Origin: Alphaproteobacteria bacterium
GTDB taxonomy: Bacteria > Planctomycetota > Phycisphaerae > UBA1845
Assembly: GCA_028285105.1 (NCBI GenBank)
Contig: JANQQE010000027.1
Coordinates: 62,001 to 126,000 of the forward strand
DNA length: 64,000 nucleotides
Direction: 5' to 3'
The notes below the pieces were generated by a model. It was not told where the DNA came from. It made no database searches and was given only the letters and a program-made list of their open reading frames with translations. Numbering within the stretch: the first letter of the stretch is position 1; the number at the start of each line of letters is the position of its first letter. The position numbers and the translations under genes were made by a program. Below, one piece after another: positions 19,752 through 28,508 of the stretch.

Positions 19752-21490
19752 TTCGTAACCTCCGCCGGCGACAAATGATTCCAAGTCAGCAGTTCGTCTG
19801 AAATGAGAGGTTTGGCGAGAATTCTGCCCAAAACTCTTTCGAGTTCGGTTGGGGAGATGGCCGTTCCCGGTCGGCGTGCGATTAGGTGCTGCGGTTGCAA
19901 AATAGTGCCAGCTTCAAGTGGCTCAACCGCGACGAGGCTGCGTCTCGCGATTTCCCGGGTATTTGCTTCGGCGTCGCGGGGTCGTTTGATTCCGTCGCCC
20001 AGTGCTGATTCAACCATCCGAATGCTTTCGATCATCGCTCGAAGGTCATCCGGTTCCAGTGACGCCCGATGATCCGGTCCGGGGGCAGACCGGTCTAATG
20101 TAAAGTGCTTTTCAATGATTTTAGCGCTCATCGCCACAGCCGGTGCAGCCAATAAAATGCCTTCTGTATGATCGCTGAAGCCAACTGGAAGTTTGGTTGC
20201 CTTTCGTATTGTTTTCATCGCGCGAAGATTGGCGTCTTTGCAACGCGCGGGGTAGGCGCTGACACAGTGCAATAGCGCTAAATCGCTGCATCCATTTCCC
20301 TTCAGAATGCGGACAGCCGCTTGCACTTCGTCAAGCGAACTGCAACCGGTTGAAAGGATGATCGGTCGCAACGTGCTGGCTGCGTGAGAGAGCAAGGGGA
20401 AATTCGTGATTTCGGCGCTACCCAATTTGATGGCGAAAACATCGAGTTCGTCGAGCAGATCGACATCTTCATTTGAAAATGCCGACGACAAAAATCGAAT
20501 GTTTTGGCGGGCGCAATGCGCCATCAGTTCGCGATGGTCATCGGGCGAAAGTTCCAGCCGTTGCAACATGTCGTGCTGGGATTCGTTGCCAGATTCGAAG
20601 TGTTTTTGGTACTCGGCTTTGGGGGCAGTGCGTGTGGTCAATCGATTGGCTGTGTATGTTTGAAATTTGATCGCGTCGGCCCCGGCGAGGGCGGCTTTGT
20701 CGATGAGCTTGTGGGCTGTATCGAGGCAGCCGTTGTGATTGACGCCAGCTTCCGCGATGACAAAGCATCGATCCTGCGTCCACGGCGTGTTGGACGCATG
20801 TAACGACTCTGCGGACGCCATATCCGCATGCGTGTCTACATCGATGGAACGCTCTTTTGGCATCGGCGTTGCGACGGTCTGGCCTGCAATACAGAGGCTG
20901 TCATGTAACTTGATCCAGTCGGGCGAACATACATACGCAGCACCATTAAGGGCGACGGTCGTATCCTTGTCACCGAAATGTTGCTTGACAGCGGGTTTGG
21001 TAAGGCGTCCTTCATCGAATGCAAACTGCAGTCCGACCGGTGAGGTTGGACTTGTCGTTACAGTAACGCTCGACTCATTGTGCCCCGCACGAAAATTCTC
21101 GATGCAGGTGACCACATCGCGCGTGATGCGGAGCGGCGACGTCGGTTGAAGCAATATAATCTCTGAAAATGATTCGCCATGGGAAGCGTACCAATCGACG
21201 ACGTTTCGCAATGCGTCGATCGAAGTCGCTTCATCGTTTGCGAGTTCAGCGTCGCGCAAGAACGGAACCTCAGCGCGCAGTTGACGGGCTTCGCTGGCGA
21301 TTTCTTCGGAGTCAGTGCTGACGACAATTTTGTGCGGGTTGCTGAGACGGTAGGCGCTGGCTTGTGCGCACTTAATCGCGCGTCCGACAAGCGAAACGCC
21401 ACCGAAAGTCAGTAGATTCTTTCGAGGCAGGCGTTTGCTACCGCCCCTCGCGAGGATGACGTACAGCGAATTGTGTTGCCCAGTTTTCAA
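19748..21490 (-). CDS. Fused CMP-nonulosonate cytidylyltransferase (NeuA-like) and N-acetylneuraminate synthase (NeuB-like with C-terminal SAF domain)
   Basis: N-half 'ILARGGSKRLPRKNL...LLQPTSPLR'; C-half 'CFVIAEAGVNHNGCLDTAHKLIDKAALAGADAIKFQTYTA...GFSDHTEG...KHFTLDR..PGPDHRASLEP'. Confidence 0.9.
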   Translation of the reverse strand: MKTGQHNSLYVILARGGSKRLPRKNLLTFGGVSLVGRAIKCAQASAYRLSNPHKIVVSTDSEEIASEARQLRAEVPFLRDAELANDEATSIDALRNVVDWYASHGESFSEIILLQPTSPLRITRDVVTCIENFRAGHNESSVTVTTSPTSPVGLQFAFDEGRLTKPAVKQHFGDKDTTVALNGAAYVCSPDWIKLHDSLCIAGQTVATPMPKERSIDVDTHADMASAESLHASNTPWTQDRCFVIAEAGVNHNGCLDTAHKLIDKAALAGADAIKFQTYTANRLTTRTAPKAEYQKHFESGNESQHDMLQRLELSPDDHRELMAHCARQNIRFLSSAFSNEDVDLLDELDVFAIKLGSAEITNFPLLSHAASTLRPIILSTGCSSLDEVQAAVRILKGNGCSDLALLHCVSAYPARCKDANLRAMKTIRKATKLPVGFSDHTEGILLAAPAVAMSAKIIEKHFTLDRSAPGPDHRASLEPDDLRAMIESIRMVESALGDGIKRPRDAEANTREIARRSLVAVEPLEAGTILQPQHLIARRPGTAISPTELERVLGRILAKPLISDELLTWNHLSPAEVTK

Positions 21491-21508
21491 TGTCGTGTCT
21501 TTCGAGTA

Positions 21509-22303
21509 TTACGCTGCAAACGGGCGAACCATGCCCTCGAAGTCGCGCCTGTTCATCGAGTTTTCCATGTCCGCAGCCGTCGGGATTCGTTCGAGATATT
21601 CGGCGGCTACCTCGTCGGTAAAGTCTGCATTTCGCGAATAGCGGATTTCCAACGAGCGATCTTGTGGCACCGGTTCCAACCGCGCGAGTTCGCCCGATTT
21701 CAAATGCTCGACGACGGCGCGATGGGCGGATTGCACCGCTTTCATTCCAATCACAAACGGGTCAGCCGCTTCTGCTTTCGGAAACGCATGGCACAGTATG
21801 GGGCCTGAATCCAAGCCCGTCGTCAGTCGATGAATCGTCGCTCCGACGTATCGCGGATTGTCGTCGTACATCGCCCAGAAGTTCGTCGAACTGCCACGGT
21901 AGAATGGCGATACGCCCATGTGGATGTTGACGGCTTTGTTGGCGACGAGATGGTCGCAAAGCGGACCCTTGATGTAACTCGCTCCGAAGACGACGTAAAC
22001 ATCCGCTTGCAATGCAGGCGCCAATACACTTGGCGACGTAATCGAAAGATCGCCCATGCGCAGTGCCAGTTGCCGCGCGTTATTTGGAACGAAATGCGGC
22101 TGACCGAATACCATTTGCTCGGCTGACAACACCCGCCGAAAGTACGTCTGCATCGTCTCCGAACGACGAAAAAAGTCATCCACCTGTCCCGGGAAGATCG
22201 TGGTGCATTCCTGGATCGCAAACACTTCGTCGGCGATCGATGCGAGCGATTCGATCAGCGCGACGTGGCGGGCTTGGTTTCCGGTGAAGACGGTGATCCG
22301 CAT
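21509..22303 (-). CDS. Formyltransferase family protein (methionyl-tRNA formyltransferase-like fold)
   Basis: 'AVNIHMGVSPFYRGSSTNFWAMYDD', 'GATIHRLTTGLDSGPIL'. Confidence 0.82.
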   Translation of the reverse strand: MRITVFTGNQARHVALIESLASIADEVFAIQECTTIFPGQVDDFFRRSETMQTYFRRVLSAEQMVFGQPHFVPNNARQLALRMGDLSITSPSVLAPALQADVYVVFGASYIKGPLCDHLVANKAVNIHMGVSPFYRGSSTNFWAMYDDNPRYVGATIHRLTTGLDSGPILCHAFPKAEAADPFVIGMKAVQSAHRAVVEHLKSGELARLEPVPQDRSLEIRYSRNADFTDEVAAEYLERIPTAADMENSMNRRDFEGMVRPFAA

Positions 22304-23229
22304 GTTTGCATTTCTCTGACGATGTTGCTGTGATCCTCGCGTGGGCATTCCAATCGCGACCAGTCGTCTTCAACCATGTTGGCGCGGAATCCTACAGCGA
22401 TGCCGATTTCTTCCAGTATCTCTAAAGTTTCAGTGTTGTATGAGTTGCATGGGTGAGCCATTACTCTGGGCGAACTACCTGTCACGGTTCGCAAGCGTTG
22501 GGCGTTGGTCTTGTATTCCCAGCGTTGTCGATCCGGCGGGAGTTCTGCGACGGCAACCGGATGCGTATGGGAATGCAATCCAATTGGATGGCCACCCTCC
22601 GAGAGTGAGCGAATTTGGTCCGCATCGATCCACAAATCTTTGCCGAGCGATTCGATGGATTGTCCGAACAGTTCAATCATCTCGTCCATGATTTGGGTGT
22701 ATCGAGCTTCGCCAAGAATTTCGTTTCGCAGGAACCGAAAGCGTCGGTCGGCTGGCGTGTAGAAAGGATACTCGGAGAGGTACGTTCCAATATCGAGTTG
22801 ATCGAGGGCGTTGGAAACGGTTTGACAACCAACCGTATTGCGAGCTTGCTCTTCAAATGCACCGTAGTATTGGATCAACGAATCGAAGCATGTTTCGCGA
22901 AACTTTCGATACACTTCAAGTCGCGAGTACTCACCATCTAGCATCGAAGTATGAACAAACCAGAATCCGGTCAAGCCAAGATCCCGCATGACCGGCAGAG
23001 CGACGTCATATTGGCAACTCAAGGCGTCGTCAAAAGTCAGGCACACATCTTCATCTCGCAGCGAGTCCGATTCCGCGCGACCAAGCCACTCGTGTGCCGG
23101 AAGGATCCGCCCGCGCTCCACGTACTCGATCAAGTCGGCAAAAGTCTGAGCATCGATCGAACCCTGGCTGGCAGAATGACTACCGCCATGAAAATGGTGG
23201 AACATGATTCCGTGCGGTCGCATTGCCAT
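22255..23229 (-). CDS. Polysaccharide deacetylase (NodB-like) family protein
   Basis: 'VCLTFDDALSCQYDVALPVMRDLGLTGFWFVHTSM', 'IGLHSHTHPV'. Confidence 0.82.
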   Translation of the reverse strand: MAMRPHGIMFHHFHGGSHSASQGSIDAQTFADLIEYVERGRILPAHEWLGRAESDSLRDEDVCLTFDDALSCQYDVALPVMRDLGLTGFWFVHTSMLDGEYSRLEVYRKFRETCFDSLIQYYGAFEEQARNTVGCQTVSNALDQLDIGTYLSEYPFYTPADRRFRFLRNEILGEARYTQIMDEMIELFGQSIESLGKDLWIDADQIRSLSEGGHPIGLHSHTHPVAVAELPPDRQRWEYKTNAQRLRTVTGSSPRVMAHPCNSYNTETLEILEEIGIAVGFRANMVEDDWSRLECPREDHSNIVREMQTCGSPSSPETKPATSR

Positions 23230-23361
23230 AATTCTTTGCAGTCTCCAGCGTGTGTTGAATCACGGTGCGCGACATCGGCGCGCATCGTCACCTTTGTTTT
23301 TATCGGTCGTCGGGTGCTTTCGGGTGAAGGTGGATATGGCGGTTGTCGGTGGATTGCAGCC

Positions 23362-24327
23362 CTATGCGGGCGTTAATTCATAGAGTACTTCTGCCGGTTC
23401 AGCTTCATCGGCGCATAGGTCGAACGAAGCCTGATTCAGAGGGGCTAACAATTCCTCTAGCAAGTCGATCCAATCCAGCTTGATTTCTCGACGGGTTTCC
23501 GGCGTGAGGTTGTTGGCCATTCGGACGAGCAGCGGGGCGATGGGTCGCAGCCCGATGTCCCAGATGTATGCATGGGTACGGGTGATGAATGGCGTGCGAG
23601 AAACGATTTCCAAACCGGCTGCCTTGAATCTTTGTTTCCAGGTTTCGTCGTCGCTCAGGCTCGGCCACGATTCGATTCGTCCGCGGCCAATGATGTCGAG
23701 CCAGCGTTGGCCGAGTATTGCTTTGTGCGCGTTTTGGGTGTATTCGCGGATCGCATCCAGTTTGACGGAGAGCAAGACGCGGCCGCCTTTCTGTGTGATC
23801 CGTGCGATCTCGCCCATGAGAAGTTCGATATTGGAAGCCCAGTACGCAGAGTTGCAATGCACGGTCTTGAAGGACTCGTTCTCAAACGGCATTGGCGTAT
23901 TATTGTCATGCTCGACCAGACTGTCGTAGAAGTCAAGTGCGCAGGCTTTTAGCAACATATTTGGTTTTAAGTCCGTACCGATATCGATCTTCCAATTGGG
24001 GCGTTCTACGATTTGCGGACCATAGTAATCGCTGGTGTGATCGAACATGTCAGCAAACGCATCCCGCACCAGGTCGAGCGAACCGACTTCCTGAAATACA
24101 TCGAACTCGCAATCGAAGTCGCCACCAGCATGCAGGAAACTGAACACGCCATCGCCGCAACTCAGATCGATCGCCGGACCTTCAAACGAATGCGCCCCCA
24201 ACGCCTGACTGCGCAGGCTCATCCAAAACGCATTCTCGGGGCGAAGCCAGTAGCAATTCAAAAACCGGCGCAGGCGTGCGGCTGATTTTGAGGTGTCATT
24301 TGTTGGCGTCGAAATTGTTGCAGGCAT
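23362..24327 (-). CDS. SAM-dependent methyltransferase, class I-like
   Basis: 'AIDLSCGDGVFSFL', 'MPFENESFKTVHCNSAYWASNIELLMGEIARITQKGGRVLLSVKL'. Confidence 0.75.
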   Translation of the reverse strand: MPATISTPTNDTSKSAARLRRFLNCYWLRPENAFWMSLRSQALGAHSFEGPAIDLSCGDGVFSFLHAGGDFDCEFDVFQEVGSLDLVRDAFADMFDHTSDYYGPQIVERPNWKIDIGTDLKPNMLLKACALDFYDSLVEHDNNTPMPFENESFKTVHCNSAYWASNIELLMGEIARITQKGGRVLLSVKLDAIREYTQNAHKAILGQRWLDIIGRGRIESWPSLSDDETWKQRFKAAGLEIVSRTPFITRTHAYIWDIGLRPIAPLLVRMANNLTPETRREIKLDWIDLLEELLAPLNQASFDLCADEAEPAEVLYELTPA

Positions 24328-24661
24328 TGCCGGTGTTTCCTTCAAGTCGCTACTTGGGTTGGGTCTGGACTGTGCACGAAGATTCTGCCACGCGATCGTT
24401 GATAGGTTCACGGCCCTTCAGCGTTTTATCGGTCATTCGGTCAATGCGAGTGGAGGAGTGTCGAATGAACCGGCGGTGACAGCGTTGGAAACGCCGATTG
24501 GTCCGAAAACGAGTGCGATTGGCGAAGCGCGGATTCCGACTTTAAGCCATGGACGAACTCGAAATCAGGTGGTTTGGTTCTGATAACCAGTGCGGTATCT
24601 TGATCGGCGGATGGGCGGCTGATATCATGATTGAATCGGGCACATTTGAGGGGAAACGAAC

Positions 24662-25483
24662 ATGCGCTTCACGCGATTCCTAATGGGCGCAGGAATTCTG
24701 CTGTTTCATGCTGCTGCGGCGTCGGCCAGTCAGGTCGTACCGATGAGCCTCGATGTGCTTGCCGATCACTCCGGACAGGTCATCATGGGAACGGTGCAGC
24801 GCGTCGAGTCATTCTGGTCGCAAAATCCCAAACGAATCGAAACGAAGGTGACGTTCGACGCGGTTACATTCCTCAAAGGATCGCAGGCAATCGCGGGTGA
24901 TACATTTGAGTTGACGGTGCCGGGCGGTGCGGTCGGCGAATTTCAAATGCGGGTCTGTTGCGCCCCTGAGTACAACGTCGGTGACAAGTGGGTGTTGATG
25001 TTATTGCCGACGTACAAGACGTATCCGGTGGTTGGCATTTATCGCGGCGCGCTCAGAGTAAAACGTGGTGACGACAGTGTTGAACGAGTCCTTGACGCAT
25101 CGGGTCGTTCGATCACCGCAATCGATGCTGATGGTCATTTCATCCTTGACGGTCGAAGGCAGCACGACATCGCCCAGCATCTCACTGGGAGTCACAATGC
25201 AAGATTGAGACCGTCGGAACATAGAGAGATAAACAAAAATGACGCGATGCGGCTGGATACTTTCTTGAGTGAACTGACTCCAATTCTGGCAGCCAGCCGA
25301 AAACATGTTTTGGATCGGTCGGCAGGTCGTCGCGTGCAAGCCGACTTGCGACCTGTCGCCCTCAAGCTTTCTGCGGTAGGCCGTGATGCAGAAAGCAATG
25401 CATCAAATCCAGCGAGAGAACTTCCCAAGCCCCGACCGGCGGAGAAGGACCCGAAGCGGGACAGCAAGGGAGGGGCAAAGTAA
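24662..25483 (+). CDS. Secreted hypothetical protein
   Basis: Signal peptide 'MRFTRFLMGAGILLFHAAAASAS'; 'SGQVIMGTVQRVESFW...VTFDAVTFLKG'; stop overlaps next ATG. Confidence 0.7.
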   Translation: MRFTRFLMGAGILLFHAAAASASQVVPMSLDVLADHSGQVIMGTVQRVESFWSQNPKRIETKVTFDAVTFLKGSQAIAGDTFELTVPGGAVGEFQMRVCCAPEYNVGDKWVLMLLPTYKTYPVVGIYRGALRVKRGDDSVERVLDASGRSITAIDADGHFILDGRRQHDIAQHLTGSHNARLRPSEHREINKNDAMRLDTFLSELTPILAASRKHVLDRSAGRRVQADLRPVALKLSAVGRDAESNASNPARELPKPRPAEKDPKRDSKGGAK

Positions 25484-27558
25484 TGGCTCGAAGTCGATTC
25501 ATTCTAATAGCCCGCGTCTGCGTCTTGGCGATTGCTACCATGATCTGCCTTCTGCCCGGACATCGTGCAGACGGGTTCAGCTATTTCAATATCGGCGGTG
25601 TGAACGTCGTTTGGCCAGGCGGACTCAGCGTTCGATACCTTTCGCCTTCGACGTTTCCGATCGACTCCGATCCGTACTCCCACTACCTGGCTTCGATGGG
25701 TTTGTGGAATCTCGTGCCGGCTTCGGATTTTGAGTACCAGTACATCCTCGCGGATCAGGATTTTCCGATCGACAATTTCGACGGATTCAGCGACACCGCA
25801 GCGGTGCCCGCAAGCGAACTCGACCCCGGTGTGCTGGGGGTCACCTTCCTTGTCAACCAGGGCAGTGCCTGGGTTGATATGGACATGGTCTTCAGCGATG
25901 TGCCTGAGGGCGTGGGGTGGTTCTTCATTGATAATCCGCCGTGCGATTTTGTTGCCGAACCGACTCCGGTCAACGGGTTTTCGTTCTTGCTGGTGGCGGT
26001 TCACGAGTTGGGACATTCGCTGGGATTGGGGCATGATCCGATAGGCGATGAATCGCCCGGTACACCGTGGTTTATTGCGACGATGAATCCGCGCTATCCG
26101 AGCGGGGGGGCGGTCGGTCAGGAGAACATTGTCGAACTGCACACCGACGATCAAAGCGGCGCGCGGTTTTTGTATCCGCATGCGGGACCGTCCGAACCGC
26201 CTCACGTCGATCTTGCGACGGCTGCCTTTACGACGGGTGCAACCCTGGGAAAGGCCGTGCCATCATTCTTCACGCCGTCGTCTTTGCTTCCGGGCGAAAC
26301 GCTGACGATGCGAAGTGTGATTGAGAATCTCGGAACGACCAATGAATTCATGATTGCACAGGGGTTCTATCTTTCGAACGATGCGCTGATCGATACGTCG
26401 GATACGTTCCTAGGTGAGTTGCTCTGGGACATTCCGTTTGAAGATGCGTTTGAGTTCGACGTTGATGTGGACATACCGACCGACATCGCTGCTGGCGATT
26501 ATTATGTCGGGACCATTCTCGACGATCAAAACGAAATCACCGAAGTCTACGAAGACAATAATGCGCTGTCGTATTGCGACCTGTTGACCATCGATCAACT
26601 GATTCCGGTGATCAACGATATCCCGCAGGATTCGACCGCATGCGGCGTGCCTTACACTGGACCGACGCCAGCGGTGTCCCACCCACTCAATATGGCCACA
26701 CTCACGTGGAGCATCGACAATCCGGAACCGGGTATGACAATCAATCCATCAACGGGCGTTCTCTCGTGGCCCGACCCGATCCGTTCGGAGTTTCCGTATC
26801 TGATTTTTCTGCGTGCGACCAATGGCGCAGGATCGTCCACGCAATCATTGTTTCTTGGCGTGACGTCAGCCGAACCCGATGTGCTTTCAATTGCTTCTCA
26901 GACGGCTGAGTGTGGCGTTGCGTTTGACGGGCCGATACCGCAGATCTCCAACCCTGCGTGCATGGACCCGATCATCAACTGGTCGCTCGACAGCGGTCCA
27001 CCTTCGATGTCCATCGATTTTGATACGGGTCAGGTTGCTTGGGATGACCCGACGATCGGAGGGCCGTACTTAGTAACGGTTCGCGCGACAAATGCCGTGG
27101 GCAACGGAACGCAGACGTTCGAACTTAATGTTGTACCGTCAGCTGACAGCGATGGTGACTCGGATGTCGATCTTCAAGACTACGCAGCCATCAACGCTTG
27201 CATCGACGGTCCGGATGTTTCTGCGAATGGCGGATGTGAATGCGTTGACTTCGACGGTGACGGCGATGTCGACTTGAGCGATGCGGCGGAGTTTCAGTTG
27301 CGTTATACCGGTTCGATCATCGGGGCATGCTGTCTGTCGAATGAAACGTGCGTTGAGCAATCGCCGGTCACCTGTGCGATCGACGGTGGTGTGTATCGCG
27401 GGGATGACTCGACATGCACAGCCAATGCTTGCGAAGGCGCATGCTGTTTGCCAAACGGTTTCTGCCTGGATTTGACGGCGCCCAATTGTTCGGGTGCATC
27501 GGGCATATTTGAAGGAATCGGTACCGATTGCGCATCGACTTTATGTCCAGCCCCCTAG
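25483..27558 (+). CDS. Matrixin-like secreted metalloprotease with CARDB, Ig-like, dockerin-like and GACC repeats
   Basis: 'VAVHELGHSLGLGHDP' (HExxHxxGxxH); CARDB-like 'VIENLGTTNE...YEDNNALSY'; 'DSDGDSDVDLQDYAAINACIDG'; 'GACCLPNGFCLD'. Confidence 0.85.
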   Translation: MARSRFILIARVCVLAIATMICLLPGHRADGFSYFNIGGVNVVWPGGLSVRYLSPSTFPIDSDPYSHYLASMGLWNLVPASDFEYQYILADQDFPIDNFDGFSDTAAVPASELDPGVLGVTFLVNQGSAWVDMDMVFSDVPEGVGWFFIDNPPCDFVAEPTPVNGFSFLLVAVHELGHSLGLGHDPIGDESPGTPWFIATMNPRYPSGGAVGQENIVELHTDDQSGARFLYPHAGPSEPPHVDLATAAFTTGATLGKAVPSFFTPSSLLPGETLTMRSVIENLGTTNEFMIAQGFYLSNDALIDTSDTFLGELLWDIPFEDAFEFDVDVDIPTDIAAGDYYVGTILDDQNEITEVYEDNNALSYCDLLTIDQLIPVINDIPQDSTACGVPYTGPTPAVSHPLNMATLTWSIDNPEPGMTINPSTGVLSWPDPIRSEFPYLIFLRATNGAGSSTQSLFLGVTSAEPDVLSIASQTAECGVAFDGPIPQISNPACMDPIINWSLDSGPPSMSIDFDTGQVAWDDPTIGGPYLVTVRATNAVGNGTQTFELNVVPSADSDGDSDVDLQDYAAINACIDGPDVSANGGCECVDFDGDGDVDLSDAAEFQLRYTGSIIGACCLSNETCVEQSPVTCAIDGGVYRGDDSTCTANACEGACCLPNGFCLDLTAPNCSGASGIFEGIGTDCASTLCPAP

Positions 27559-27779
27559 TGTTTGATTCGCAGTACGAGACAAGACTGACCATACAACCAT
27601 TGGCCGTCAGCCAATCCCATGGGAATCGAGCGCTGCCAGCGTTTCATCCCACGAATTCAATCGATTTTCAATTCAAAGTTGCCAAAGCTTCGGTTCACCG
27701 TTACTCATTGTGACTGACGGCAAGGTACAGCCGCCGTGGTTTGTGCCGGATTTTCGTGAGGTCAACGGAGGATCGATCC

Positions 27780-28277
27780 ATGCGTAGTCTTAGGTTTGTG
27801 TTGATGTCGCTTGCAGTTGTGTCGCTAGGCGCCGGCTGCGAGATGCAGGTTCCGAATGGTGACGGCGGTGACAATGGCGATCCGCAGGATATGAATACCA
27901 ACGGCACCGACATGAATTCAAATGGCGAGGACACCAACACCAACGGTGCCGAAGACAATACCTTCGCGAAGTTTGAAGACCCAGACGGCGACTTTGAAAC
28001 GACCGAAGTTCGCGATGTCGATGGCGAGATCATGCAGTTCGACACAGCCACCGAGGAATTGGTCTGGCAAGAGGACGGTTCGCGCATCGCAAATTGGCGC
28101 GTCAATGGTACGGAATTGATTTTTGGCAACAGTCCGTTTCGTGCACGCTTCGGCACAGAAGATGGAGAGCGCCGAGTTTACTTTACCGAAGTAAACCCCC
28201 CGACGATTTGCGATTTGGTCGTGAACAACGGTGTGTTAAGCATTTTTGCAACGAACACGCCGGTCCCGCAGGAATAA
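27780..28277 (+). CDS. Hypothetical lipoprotein with Asn/Gly/Asp-rich linker
   Basis: 'MRSLRFVLMSLAVVSLGAGC' lipobox then 'DMNTNGTDMNSNGEDTNTNG'. Confidence 0.7.
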   Translation: MRSLRFVLMSLAVVSLGAGCEMQVPNGDGGDNGDPQDMNTNGTDMNSNGEDTNTNGAEDNTFAKFEDPDGDFETTEVRDVDGEIMQFDTATEELVWQEDGSRIANWRVNGTELIFGNSPFRARFGTEDGERRVYFTEVNPPTICDLVVNNGVLSIFATNTPVPQE

Positions 28278-28508
28278 CTCGTTTGTCGCTTGGTGACGTT
28301 CAGCGGGGCGATGTGCGGCGCTTTGGGTAGGCTGCGTGTTTCGGGTGCTGGTTGCATTTACCAAGCCCGTTGAACAACACACCGATTTGGTCACAATCCC
28401 GAATTGTAGTTCTGTTTCTGCGCGAATGAAACAAAGGGCCGATGGGCGGTCAAACCAATATTGGGGCCGGTTGCTGACATGCTTGGCAACCGATCAGGAG
28501 ACTCAGGT

